Origin: an uncultured Planctomycetia bacterium
GTDB lineage: Bacteria > Planctomycetota > Phycisphaerae > Phycisphaerales > SM1A02
Direction of reading: 5' to 3'
NCBI GenBank assembly: GCA_937871505.1
Contig: CALMPF010000003.1
Location: 62,001-126,000 of the forward strand
DNA length: 64,000 nt
Below, piece after piece: positions 33,664-41,999 of the stretch. The position numbers and the translations under genes were made by a program. Below the pieces are notes generated by a model. The model was given only the letters and a program-made list of their open reading frames with translations, was not told where the DNA came from and made no database searches. Position 1 is the stretch's first letter. Each line of letters opens with the position of its first letter.

Positions 33664-34818
33664 TCAGCCGCCGCCGACGAGCTTCTCGTTCGTCTCGTAG
33701 CGCTTGAGCGCCACGAGGAGCTGCTCGATCTGCACATGCGGCGGGAGGGCGATCAGACGGCGTCGCAGGGCGGTCACGGTCTTGAGCTCGCGATCGTTGA
33801 GCAGCAGGTGCTCCTTGCGGGTCCCGCTCGCGGCGAGGTTGATCGCGGGGAAGAGCCGCTTCTCGGCGATGGAGCGGTCCAGGATCAGCTCCATGTTGCC
33901 GGTTCCCTTGAACTCCTCGAAGATGATCTGGTCGGCGCGCGATCCGGTGTCGACCAGGCAGGTCCCGATGATCGTGAGCGAGCCGCCTTCGTGGACCTTC
34001 CGGGCCGATCCGAAGAGCTGCTTGGGGATCTCCAGGGCCCGGGAGTCGAGGCCTCCCGACATCGTCCGGCCGCCGCTGGCGTACTTGCGCGAGTTGTTGA
34101 AGGCGCGGCCGACCCGGGTGATCGAGTCAAGCAGCACGACGACGTCGGCGCCCGCCTCGAGCTTGCGCTTGGCGCGGTCGATGGCGAGCAGCGCCAGCGC
34201 CGTGTGCCGCTCGACGTCCTGGTCGTTCGACGAGGCAAGCACCTCGGCAGGCACGTTGCGCTTGAAGTCCGTCACCTCTTCGGGCCGCTCGTCGATCAGA
34301 AGCGCGATCAACTCGACATGCGGATGGTTCTTCTTGATGCCGAAGGCGATGTTCTGGAGCAGGATCGTCTTGCCCGCCTTCGGCGGCGCGACGATGAGGC
34401 CGCGCGTGCCGAAGCCGATCGGGCAGAAGAGGTCGATGAGACGGCATGCGGGCGGGCATCCGGGGTACTCGAGCGACATCCGCGGCTGCGGATCGATCGG
34501 CGTCAGCTCGCCGAAGGACTTCCGGTTGAGATACTGCTCGACTGGGACGCCCTCGACCTCGAGAATCCGCTCGACCATCCGGCGCAGCTTCACTCCGGGC
34601 TTGCGGCGCCGGGGCATCTTGCTGACGACCTCCGCCTTCACGCGCTGTCCGGGCCGGAGGTTGAGCTGCGCCGCGAGGTGGTCGGGCACGTACGGATCGT
34701 CGGTCTTCTCGACGAGGCCGTCGTTGAGCTGACGAATCCGGCCCTCTGAGCCCTTCTTCAGCTCGAAGATTCCGGAGACGGTGGTCATGCGCTGGGCGAC
34801 TGGGGTTGCGACTGACAT
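33664..34818 (-). CDS. rho: Transcription termination factor Rho
   Basis: 384 residues, shorter than E. coli Rho (419) at the N-terminus, though the RNA-binding OB region is present (about residues 12-75). The hexameric helicase core has the Walker A APPKAGKT at about 144-151, LIDERPEEVTDF, the Walker B VVVLLDSITR and the Q-loop-like region YASGGRTMSGGLD. All positions I know as key look intact. Repeats with 22- and 11-bp periods lie just upstream of the start (35004-35184) and would be in its leader or promoter. Confidence 0.97.
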   Translation of the reverse strand: MSVATPVAQRMTTVSGIFELKKGSEGRIRQLNDGLVEKTDDPYVPDHLAAQLNLRPGQRVKAEVVSKMPRRRKPGVKLRRMVERILEVEGVPVEQYLNRKSFGELTPIDPQPRMSLEYPGCPPACRLIDLFCPIGFGTRGLIVAPPKAGKTILLQNIAFGIKKNHPHVELIALLIDERPEEVTDFKRNVPAEVLASSNDQDVERHTALALLAIDRAKRKLEAGADVVVLLDSITRVGRAFNNSRKYASGGRTMSGGLDSRALEIPKQLFGSARKVHEGGSLTIIGTCLVDTGSRADQIIFEEFKGTGNMELILDRSIAEKRLFPAINLAASGTRKEHLLLNDRELKTVTALRRRLIALPPHVQIEQLLVALKRYETNEKLVGGG

Positions 34819-35003
34819 GGAGATGGGGGTTGGAACGGTTCCCCGGATTGAGAAGCGACGATCGTGCGGCGAGCGAGGACCCGGGTCATGTGATCAATCG
34901 AGCCGGACCGGGACTGGCTCCGAGCCGGGTCCCGATCAGGGCCAGTTCGGCGCCAGCGAGCGCCAGCGCAGGACCAGTGAGCGCTCGCGCAGAACCGGTC
35001 CAT

Positions 35004-35119
35004 TTCAGCGCCAGCGCAGAGCCAATTCAGCGCCAGCGCGAAGCCAGTTCAGCGCGAGCGCGAAGCCAGTTCAGCGCGAGCGCGAAGCCAGTTCAGCGCC
35101 AGCGCGAAGCCAGTTCAGA
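35004..35119. repeat. 22-bp tandem repeat upstream of rho
   Basis: Five full copies of TTCAGCGCSAGCGCGAAGCC plus 2 bp start at 35004, 35026, 35048, 35070 and 35092, with a partial copy at 35114. Degenerate relatives extend to about 34940. The period is exactly 22, twice that of the next array. The array ends about 190 bp from the rho start. Confidence 0.9.
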
Positions 35120-35134
35120 CCCACCTCGGCCCCG

Positions 35135-35184
35135 ACTGGGCTCCAACTGGGCTCCAACTGGGCTCCAACTGGGCTCCAATTGGG
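35135..35184. repeat. 11-bp tandem repeat upstream of rho
   Basis: Four copies of ACTGGGCTCCA start at 35135, 35146, 35157 and 35168, with a partial copy (ATTGGG) at 35179. It follows the 22-bp array after 15 bp. The 11-bp period is not a multiple of three, so the array is not under coding constraint. Confidence 0.9.
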
Positions 35185-35690
35185 CGGGGCAATCCGCGTG
35201 GCGGGACCTTGGACGTCCAAAGGGTCTCGTCGCCTCCGGCGCGAGGGGCGGCTCGGACGGGGCTCCAGCAGCGCGGTCTGACAGGCGCTGCCGGGGGTGT
35301 TCAAACTTGCTGGCAGCCCGGTCCGCGATCGCCGATCCCAATCGACGTCCACCGCCGGAGAGAGGACGGACGGAGCGTGCGGCGCGGCTGTTCTGCGAGA
35401 CTGACGGTGGATTCGGTCCGGCTTCGCCGATGGCGACCTCGTGGCGCGGTCGCATCGCCGTGTTCAGTGCATCGCGGACTCCAAATCTGACCGGAGATTG
35501 AAACAGGATGCCGAGCTGAAGTCAAGGTCGACGCGGTGAGTCCTGAGTGGATGGCCGGACAGGCCGAGAGCCGGACAGATGGAGAGACAGCCAGATCGAC
35601 CGATGAGCGGGCGCCGCCCTGCTCACCCCCGATGAAGCCCGCGCTGCGGGCCGCCGGAGTCCGCCCCGCTGCCCGCTCCGATGCCAGCTC

Positions 35691-35738
35691 CGACGTCAGC
35701 CCCGACGTGAGCCCCGACGTGAGCCCCGACGTGAGTTT
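35691..35738. repeat. 12-bp tandem repeat downstream of psuG
   Basis: Four copies of CGACGTSAGCCC start at 35691, 35703, 35715 and 35727, the last imperfect. Read on the + strand they would give repeated S/PDVSP, but no gene context supports that. Confidence 0.8.
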
Positions 35739-35929
35739 TGACGGGTGGCCTCTCTGGAACGACTTCCTTGAACGTCCTCTCTCGAACGACCTCTCTGGGA
35801 CACCTTCTCTCGAGCGCCGGCTCTGGGGCGTCTTCTCGGCAGCGCCTCGCCGACGGGTGTCTGTTCGGACCGCGCTCACGATCGGTTCTTGCTCCCTCGG
35901 CAAACGGACTGCACTTCGAACGGGGATCG

Positions 35930-36976
35930 TCACGGCGGTCCGCTCAGGCCGACCATGGCGCTCGCCAGCCGCGCCGCGAGCCTGGCGTTCTCGATGAGCA
36001 GGCCGATGTTGGCGCTGAGCGACCGCCCCTCTGTCCGTGAGGCGATCGCAGCGAGCAATCTCGGCGTGACCTCCGGGCCGCGCACTCCGCGCAGCGCCTC
36101 GGAGCTCTCGGCGTCGCGCCGCGCCGCGTCGATCAGCGCAGCGTCGACGGCCACTTCGCTCGGTGGTTCCTGCATCACCAGAACGGCGCTCTCCGCTCCG
36201 ATCAGCTCCCAGTGCGCCGCGCAGAGGGCAGCGATGGCGCGCTCGTCGTCGAGCCGGCAGGGAAGCGCCAGGTCCGGACCCGAGCGCGATATGAAGCGCG
36301 GAAGGCGCGCGGTCCCGTGGCCGACGACGGGGACGCCGAGCGAGTCGAGCATCTCCAAGGTCGCCGCGAGGTCGAGGATCGACTTCGCGCCTGCGCAGAC
36401 GACGGCCACCGGGGTTCGGGCGAGCGCCATCAGATCCGCCGAGATGTCGCCGCTCTGGGCCCAGCCGTGATGCGCACCCCCGATGCCCCCGGTCGCGAAG
36501 ACCCTGATCGCGGCACCGCCGCTGCGCTCGACCGCAGCGCACGCCGCGAGCGTCCCTGCCACGGTGAGCCCTGCGGATCGGCCGCCTGCGATGGCTGCTG
36601 CGATGTCCCGGGCAGCGGCCTTTCCGGCGCCGCGATCCGCCGCAAGCGCCTCCAGTCGCGCGGAGTCGAGACCGGCCCAGAGCTCTCCGCGAACGACCGC
36701 CATGGTCGCCGGAACGGCACCTTCGGCCGCGACGATGCGCTCGAGCAGCCGCGCGACCTCGAGGTTCACCGGCGCGTCGGGGCGCCACGCCGCGTCCGCA
36801 CCTCGCGGCCGCTCTCCAAGCGGCTCGCGCGGGAGCCCATGCGTCAGCACGGCGGTCTCGAGCGCGACGATCGGGCGACCCCGCTCCAGCGCCTCCGCGA
36901 CCTCGGGGAGCACGCGGAGCGCGCGCGAGCCCGCGCCTGGGGCCTTTGAGGAACGCGCTCTCGTGGGGTCGACCAC
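35930..36976 (-). CDS. psuG: Pseudouridine-5'-phosphate glycosidase
   Basis: 348 residues from a GTG start. Splits pseudouridine 5'-phosphate into uracil and ribose 5-phosphate in pseudouridine breakdown. The family pattern is strong: VALETAVLTHG (Glu40), EGAVPATMAV, a KAAARDIA segment (Lys119), FATGGIGGAHHG, SGDISADLMAL (Asp177) and CAGAKSILDLAATLE (Lys198, the likely Schiff-base Lys). A short Arg/Pro-rich insert (about 52-68) replaces the usual PYPxN region. The kinase partner PsuK is not adjacent. The gene follows the helicase gene by 27 bp, so they are probably cotranscribed. Confidence 0.9.
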   Translation of the reverse strand: MVDPTRARSSKAPGAGSRALRVLPEVAEALERGRPIVALETAVLTHGLPREPLGERPRGADAAWRPDAPVNLEVARLLERIVAAEGAVPATMAVVRGELWAGLDSARLEALAADRGAGKAAARDIAAAIAGGRSAGLTVAGTLAACAAVERSGGAAIRVFATGGIGGAHHGWAQSGDISADLMALARTPVAVVCAGAKSILDLAATLEMLDSLGVPVVGHGTARLPRFISRSGPDLALPCRLDDERAIAALCAAHWELIGAESAVLVMQEPPSEVAVDAALIDAARRDAESSEALRGVRGPEVTPRLLAAIASRTEGRSLSANIGLLIENARLAARLASAMVGLSGPP

Positions 36977-37003
36977 GCCCGGCTCTCCGTGGATTCCCCG
37001 ACC

Positions 37004-38365
37004 TCACCGCCGGCGCGAGCGCACGCGGCCGCCGATTCGCCGCGCGGGGGCAGCCGTGGGCACGAGCCCGCCGGGGAAGAGCTGGGCCGATGTCGTCGCA
37101 TCGACGCTCTTCGGAGCGACGCTCGGCTGGGAGCGAGGCGTGACGCCGGAGGCCCGCTGAGCCGCCCGCTGCGCGGCCCGCGTCGCGTCGAGGTCGCGGC
37201 GGGCGCGGATGTCAGAGGGCACCGGACCGGGGACGAAGTCGGGATAGTCCTTGCGCGGGATCTCGAAATTGATGAGCTGCTCGATCGCCGTCAGCAGTTC
37301 GCCCTGGTCCGTCGAGACGAAGCTCCACGCGATCCCGTCGCGCCCCGCCCGCGCCGTCCGGCCGATGCGATGGACGTAGATCTCCGGGTCCTCGGGAAGG
37401 TCGAAGTTCACGACGTGGCTGATGTCGTCCACGTCAAGCCCCCGGGCCGCGAGGTCGCTTGCCACGAGGACCTCGAGATCGCCTTCGCGGAGCCGCTCCA
37501 TCACCTGGTTGCGCTTCCGCTGGTACATGTCGCCGTGGATCGCATGGGCGTCGATCCCCGACTTCTGAAGGGCCTTCGCGACGTTGTCGACCGTCCGCTT
37601 CGTGCGGCAGAAGACGACGGTCAGCGCCGGCTTCTCGTGCGTGAGCAGGTGCGCGAGCAGCCGCGTCTTGTCCCAGTGCTCGACGCTCAGATAGCTCTGG
37701 TTGACCTGGGAGACGGTCAGCGACTTCGCGGCGACGACGATCTTCGCCGGGTCGCGCATGTACGTCCTCGCCAGGCGTTCGATCTCGGGGGAGATCGTCG
37801 CGCTGACGAAGATGGTCTGCGGACGCGCCTTCATCGAGCCGAGGATCCGGCGGATGTCGTCGCGGAATCCGATGTCGAGCATCCGATCGACCTCGTCGAG
37901 GACCGCCATCCGCATGTTGTCCCACGGAAGGTGGCCGCGCTGGTGGAGGTCCATCACCCGGCCCGGCGTACCGACGACGATCTCGGGTCGCTCGGCGAGC
38001 CCCTTGAGCTGGGTGCGGATCGGCTGCCCGCCGTAGATTGCAACGCACTTGACCGGGGCGTGGCGGGCGAGGTGCTCGATCTCGTCCGTCACCTGGATCG
38101 CCAGTTCGCGCGTCGGAACGAGCACGAGCGCTGCGAGCGGCGTCCCGGGGTCGAGCCTCTGGAGCATCGGGAGCCCGAAGGCTGCGGTCTTCCCCGTGCC
38201 GGTCTTGGCCTGCCCGAGGACATCGCGCCCCTCGACGGCGACCGGGATGAGCTGCGCCTGGATGTGGGTGGGGTGGGCGAAGCCGAGGTCGGCGAGCCCG
38301 CGAAGAAGGCCGTCCTCGAGCCCGAGGTCGGCGAAGGTCATGTCGGTCCTGAAGATTTCGCTCAT
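37004..38365 (-). CDS. DEAD-box-type RNA helicase with DEVD motif II
   Basis: 453 residues. ATP-dependent RNA unwinding. Both RecA-like domains are complete: the Q motif region with HPTHIQAQLIPVAVEGRD, motif I AKTGTGKT (53-60), motif Ia PTRELA, TPGR, motif II DEVD (157-160, in place of DEAD), motif III SAT (188-190), and the C-terminal ARGLDVDDISHVVNFD and HRIGRTARAG. After residue ~385 comes an Ala/Arg/Pro-rich tail likely to bind RNA. Bacterial relatives act in ribosome assembly, cold adaptation and mRNA decay. Divergent from alr across 411 bp. Confidence 0.92.
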   Translation of the reverse strand: MSEIFRTDMTFADLGLEDGLLRGLADLGFAHPTHIQAQLIPVAVEGRDVLGQAKTGTGKTAAFGLPMLQRLDPGTPLAALVLVPTRELAIQVTDEIEHLARHAPVKCVAIYGGQPIRTQLKGLAERPEIVVGTPGRVMDLHQRGHLPWDNMRMAVLDEVDRMLDIGFRDDIRRILGSMKARPQTIFVSATISPEIERLARTYMRDPAKIVVAAKSLTVSQVNQSYLSVEHWDKTRLLAHLLTHEKPALTVVFCRTKRTVDNVAKALQKSGIDAHAIHGDMYQRKRNQVMERLREGDLEVLVASDLAARGLDVDDISHVVNFDLPEDPEIYVHRIGRTARAGRDGIAWSFVSTDQGELLTAIEQLINFEIPRKDYPDFVPGPVPSDIRARRDLDATRAAQRAAQRASGVTPRSQPSVAPKSVDATTSAQLFPGGLVPTAAPARRIGGRVRSRRR

Positions 38366-38776
38366 TCGTTCGCCCAGTCCGGGGATCCCGGCGGCCTCTC
38401 GCTCTCCGAAGCAACCTCCGCGCGGCGGCCGGTGATGGTATCGTCCGAGCGCGGCCGATACAAAGAGAAGGTCCCCGGACGGTCAAAGCGTCGGCGAAGC
38501 ACCGGCGCGTCGGTGCACCAGCAAGCCGGCTCGGCGCCGGTGGACTCCTCGGCTCCGATCGCCGCGCCGATGCCGACGGCCGCTCAGCGGCGCGGGCGAC
38601 GCCGAGGCGGCATGCACCCCGGACCGGCCGCGTCTCGAGCCGCGAACACGACGCGGGTGTCCGGCGCTGACGCCTCGGACCGCAGGTCCGCCGCTCCCCG
38701 CACGACCCTCCGGCCGCGCTGCCACCCTCCGCGACACCCCCTCCCTCGCCCCCTCTGCCCACTTCGAAGGCACCTG
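38366..38776. other. Divergent intergenic region between helicase and alr
   Basis: No gene is supported. It contains an inverted repeat GTATCG-N12-CGATAC (38438-38461) that could be an operator, and small stems near the alr side (CGGACC-GCA-GGTCCG at 38676-38690). The last 100 bp before alr are strikingly C-rich. I could not identify clear -35/-10 pairs. Confidence 0.5.
38438..38461. promoter_or_regulatory. Inverted repeat, possible operator
   Basis: GTATCG (38438-38443) and CGATAC (38456-38461) are perfect 6-bp arms 12 bp apart, centred 84 bp upstream of the helicase start. The size fits a dimeric repressor site, but six-base arms can occur by chance. Confidence 0.25.
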
Positions 38777-40123
38777 ATGCGCGACACCAGCGTCGTCGAG
38801 GTCAACCTCTCCGCGATCGATCGGAACATGCGGGCACTCCGCGCCCTCGTCGGCGACGGCTGCGGGCTCTGTCCGATCGTCAAGGCCGATGCGTATGGAC
38901 TCGGCTCGGCGCGGATCGGTCGCCGGTTGGCTGCGGCCGGCGCCGACTTGCTTGCGGTGTACTCGCCGGAGCAGGCTGCCGTCCTCGCCCGGGCGGCGGT
39001 CGGGGCGCCGATCCTCGTCCTGATGCCGCTGCGCGAGCTGACGCGGACGGACGAACTCTACCGGCCGCTCGTGCTCGGTCAGCTTCATCTGGTGGTGCAT
39101 GACCTCGAGCATCTGGAGACGTTGATCGGCGTCGCGGAGCGCTTCGGGGCGGTCATCCCCGTCCACATCGAGATCGACACCGGGATGAGCCGCGGCGGCG
39201 CGGCGCCGGCGATCGTGCCTGCGATGCTGGAGCGGCTGGCTGCGACGCCGTGGCTCGCGCCCGCGGGGATCTTCACGCACTTCAGCGATCCGCAGGGAGA
39301 CCTGGAGCGCATGGCGGCGCAGCTCGCCGAGTTCGACGCGGTCGTCGCCGCCGCCGGCGCCGCGCTGCCGGAGTCCTGCGTCCAGCATGTGGCGAGCACC
39401 TACGCACTGCTGCGCCACCGGCGCTTCCACCGGAAGATGGTCCGCTTCGGGCTCGCATGGGCGGGGTACGGCGCCGACGAGCTCGCGAGCGCCGATGCGA
39501 TCGGAGCCGCCGGCAGCTCCATCGAGCCTGTCGTGACCTGGTCGACCCGGCTCGTGCACGTGAAGCGCATCGAAGCGGGCACCGGCGTCGGCTACGGGTC
39601 GCGCTGGACGGCCCCGCGCTCGAGCGTGATCGGCCTCGTCCCCGCCGGATACGCCGACGGCTATCCGCGCGTTCGCGACGCCGCGAGCGGCGCCGCCCAG
39701 GTGGCGGTGATTCTCGGCGCCCGCCCCGGCAGGGAGGGGGCCGACGAACCAAGGTCCGCAGGCCCAGAGGAGCTGCTCCGCTGCGGTGCGGGGAACGACC
39801 TGACTCGGCGCTTCGCGCCGGTCGTCGGCGCGGTCAACATGGACCAGATCACGATCGACCTGACCGAGATCGCCGCCGAGTTCGGACTCGGCGGCGCACT
39901 CGACATCGGCACGCGGGTCGAGCTGATCTCGCCCGATCCGACCGCGCCCAACCACCTTCCCAGGGTCGCGGCTGCGGCGGGGACGATCCCGCACGAGATG
40001 CTCTGTCGACTCTCGCCGTCCCTCCGCCGCGTCTACTTCAGCGAGACCGCGAGCTTCGAGCTCGAGGTCCCGGCGCTTCGGGAGGACGATCACCGCGGCG
40101 GCCGCGTCGCGAGCGCTGGGTAG
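38777..40123 (+). CDS. alr: Alanine racemase
   Basis: 448 residues, longer than the usual ~370. PLP enzyme making D-Ala for peptidoglycan. The PLP Lys is in PIVKADAYGLG, about residue 39; GTGVGYGSRW holds the conserved catalytic Tyr region; HVASTYALLRH and VVGAVNMDQITIDLT are family segments. Extra length comes from a loop at about 318-345 (rich in Gly, Arg, Glu) and a C-terminal extension. The ATG at 38777 has no Shine-Dalgarno motif. It precedes the FAD/PKS operon by 199 bp; a functional link is not evident. Confidence 0.9.
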   Translation: MRDTSVVEVNLSAIDRNMRALRALVGDGCGLCPIVKADAYGLGSARIGRRLAAAGADLLAVYSPEQAAVLARAAVGAPILVLMPLRELTRTDELYRPLVLGQLHLVVHDLEHLETLIGVAERFGAVIPVHIEIDTGMSRGGAAPAIVPAMLERLAATPWLAPAGIFTHFSDPQGDLERMAAQLAEFDAVVAAAGAALPESCVQHVASTYALLRHRRFHRKMVRFGLAWAGYGADELASADAIGAAGSSIEPVVTWSTRLVHVKRIEAGTGVGYGSRWTAPRSSVIGLVPAGYADGYPRVRDAASGAAQVAVILGARPGREGADEPRSAGPEELLRCGAGNDLTRRFAPVVGAVNMDQITIDLTEIAAEFGLGGALDIGTRVELISPDPTAPNHLPRVAAAAGTIPHEMLCRLSPSLRRVYFSETASFELEVPALREDDHRGGRVASAG

Positions 40124-40322
40124 GGAGGGCCGCGCGTGCTCGGGGCGGCGCGCGCGGCGGCGATCCCGCGCTGGCGGCGCTGAAGTCGGCGGCGCGGCGG
40201 GTGGCGGCACCGAGTTGGCAGCGCGGAGTTCCGCCTTCGGGGAAGGGCGGCGGCCTTCTCTGCCCCGCGACTTTTCGAATCCGCGCCCGAAAGGGCTCCG
40301 GCGACGAAGGGGCCCGCGAATC

Positions 40323-41999
40323 ATGCCGCGAATGGGCGCCACACCCAGCGTCGTCGTCATCGGAGGCGGACCCGCCGGGTCCGTCGCCGCGATCCTGCTG
40401 GGCCGTCTCGGCTGGTCGGTGACGCTCATCGAGCGCGGGCCGCGGGGCCGTCCGAAGTGCTGCGGCCACTGCCTCGGCCCGCGCGGCGTCGCGGCGCTCG
40501 AGAGGCTCGGGCTCGGCGAGGCGGTGTCGGCCGCGCGCGTCGGTGGCTACCAGCGGCTCTCGGTGCACTTGGCTGTCCCATCACGCCGCGACGGCGTGCG
40601 GCGTGCTTCCTTCGAGATGGCGCTGAGCGCGGACGACCCGCAGCGGCGCGGGGTCCTCGTCGATCGCCGGGCCTTGGATGCCGCGCTGCTTGACCGAGCC
40701 GAGATCGAGGGGGTCGAGGTGCGCCGCGGGCTCTCGGCGCGGCTGGGCCTTCTCGACGACGGCACCCCGCGGATCGAAGTCGGAGATGGTTCGTGGATCG
40801 AGCCCGCATTGATCGTCGGCGCCGACGGTCTGGGCAGCGGCGTCGCGCGTGCTGCCGGCCTCGCGGGGCGGGCCGGGCGCTCCTACGGGTTCGCCTTCGA
40901 TCTCGACGTCAGCCCCGGATCGTGCGGCGGGCGCCGCGATGGGCTCAGCGCGATCTCGCGAGGGCAGCACGAGGACCAGCAGCCGCCGGGCAGCGTGGCG
41001 ATGCACGTCGTGCCGGAGGGCTACCTCGGGCTGGTTCGCTCGGAGACGGGCGTGCTGCACGGGGCCGCCCTCGTCCGCATGTCCGCTCGTCGGGAGCGGC
41101 GATTCCCGTGGTCGCCTCGCGCTGCCGCGAGCGCGATGGGACGGAGCGACGCGAGCCGAGAGAGCGACGCCAAGCGCGCCGCGGCCCGCACCCCGGCGCG
41201 CTTCCTCGCGCTGCTCGCCGAGCGGTTCGATGACGCGGCGATCGCAGCGAGCGCCCGCGAGGCCGCCGGCGGTTCATCGACGCTCGGGCGGCCGGCTCCC
41301 GCCTTGGAGGTCATCGCCGCGGGACCGATGCCGTGGCGTCCGCAGAGGCGGGCGTGCCGCCCAGGAGGTCGACACTCGGCCGCGGTCGTCGCGCTCGTAG
41401 GAGACGCGGGCGGGTACGTCGAGCCGTTCACCGGCGAGGGGATGACCTGGGCAGTCGCGAGCGCGGTGGCGCTCGCCGAAGCGGCGGAGCGGCCGGGGCG
41501 ATTCGACTCCGAGGGCTACGAGCGGGCGTGGCGGAACTCGATCGCGGCCGCCCAGCGCCGCTGCGCGCTGATCGCCGGGGCGGTTCGGTGTCCTGCGATC
41601 GTCACGGCGGCGGCAACCTTGCTGCCGCGGGTGACCGGCCTCATCGCCCGACGTCTCGCAGACTGGTCGACGCGGCCACCGCAGCCGTCCGACACTGAGC
41701 GGGCGGCTTGGCCGCGGTCCCAGCCGAGCCTCATGCGATCGGCGGCGGTCGGAGGGGCAGCACCCGAAGCACCGCGGCTCCCCCGGCCGGTGGATGCGCT
41801 GCCTGGGGATCAGTGGACGGGGAACCAGTGGACGGGGAACCAGTTGAACGGGAACCACTTGCCGGGGGATCGGTCGCTTGCTGGCGAGCGCCCCGCAGCC
41901 AGAGTGCCTCGCGCGGCGGCGGCCGGATCGCCGAGCGCAGCCTGCACACGCGTGCCGACGGAACCATGGTCGGACCTCCGCGCCGGAGCGGGAACGTGA
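40323..41999 (+). CDS. FAD-dependent reductase/hydroxylase, geranylgeranyl reductase-like
   Basis: 558 residues from the ATG at 40323 (a second ATG lies at 40332). The N-terminal dinucleotide fold has VVVIGGGPAGSVAAI (about 10-24), followed by LIERGPRGRPKCCGHCLGP and an ADGLGSGVA segment. Further on, ALVGDAGGYVEPFTGEGMTWA is the FAD-ribityl site typical of geranylgeranyl reductases and related aromatic hydroxylases. The last ~60 residues include five-residue tandem repeats (QWTGN type) and then low complexity. The stop overlaps the start of the type III PKS gene, so the product probably reduces or hydroxylates a polyketide or isoprenoid made with it. Confidence 0.85.
   Translation: MPRMGATPSVVVIGGGPAGSVAAILLGRLGWSVTLIERGPRGRPKCCGHCLGPRGVAALERLGLGEAVSAARVGGYQRLSVHLAVPSRRDGVRRASFEMALSADDPQRRGVLVDRRALDAALLDRAEIEGVEVRRGLSARLGLLDDGTPRIEVGDGSWIEPALIVGADGLGSGVARAAGLAGRAGRSYGFAFDLDVSPGSCGGRRDGLSAISRGQHEDQQPPGSVAMHVVPEGYLGLVRSETGVLHGAALVRMSARRERRFPWSPRAAASAMGRSDASRESDAKRAAARTPARFLALLAERFDDAAIAASAREAAGGSSTLGRPAPALEVIAAGPMPWRPQRRACRPGGRHSAAVVALVGDAGGYVEPFTGEGMTWAVASAVALAEAAERPGRFDSEGYERAWRNSIAAAQRRCALIAGAVRCPAIVTAAATLLPRVTGLIARRLADWSTRPPQPSDTERAAWPRSQPSLMRSAAVGGAAPEAPRLPRPVDALPGDQWTGNQWTGNQLNGNHLPGDRSLAGERPAARVPRAAAAGSPSAACTRVPTEPWSDLRAGAGT

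Larger units (their letters stand above)
34819..35929. other. 1.1-kb gene-free, repeat-rich region upstream of rho
   Basis: No convincing gene is present; long open frames here are the result of GC-rich repeats. It contains a 22-bp tandem array (35004-35119, with degenerate copies from about 34940), an 11-bp array (35135-35184), a 12-bp array (35691-35738) and imperfect ~23-bp repeats to about 35830. It separates the psuG 3' end from rho, both read leftward, so it must hold the rho promoter, but I could not pick a convincing one. Confidence 0.7.

Noticed and set aside
35301-37007. A 568-residue leftward frame through the rho-psuG gap
   Set aside because: It overlaps psuG in another frame on the same strand and is composed of Arg/Gly/Ala low complexity.
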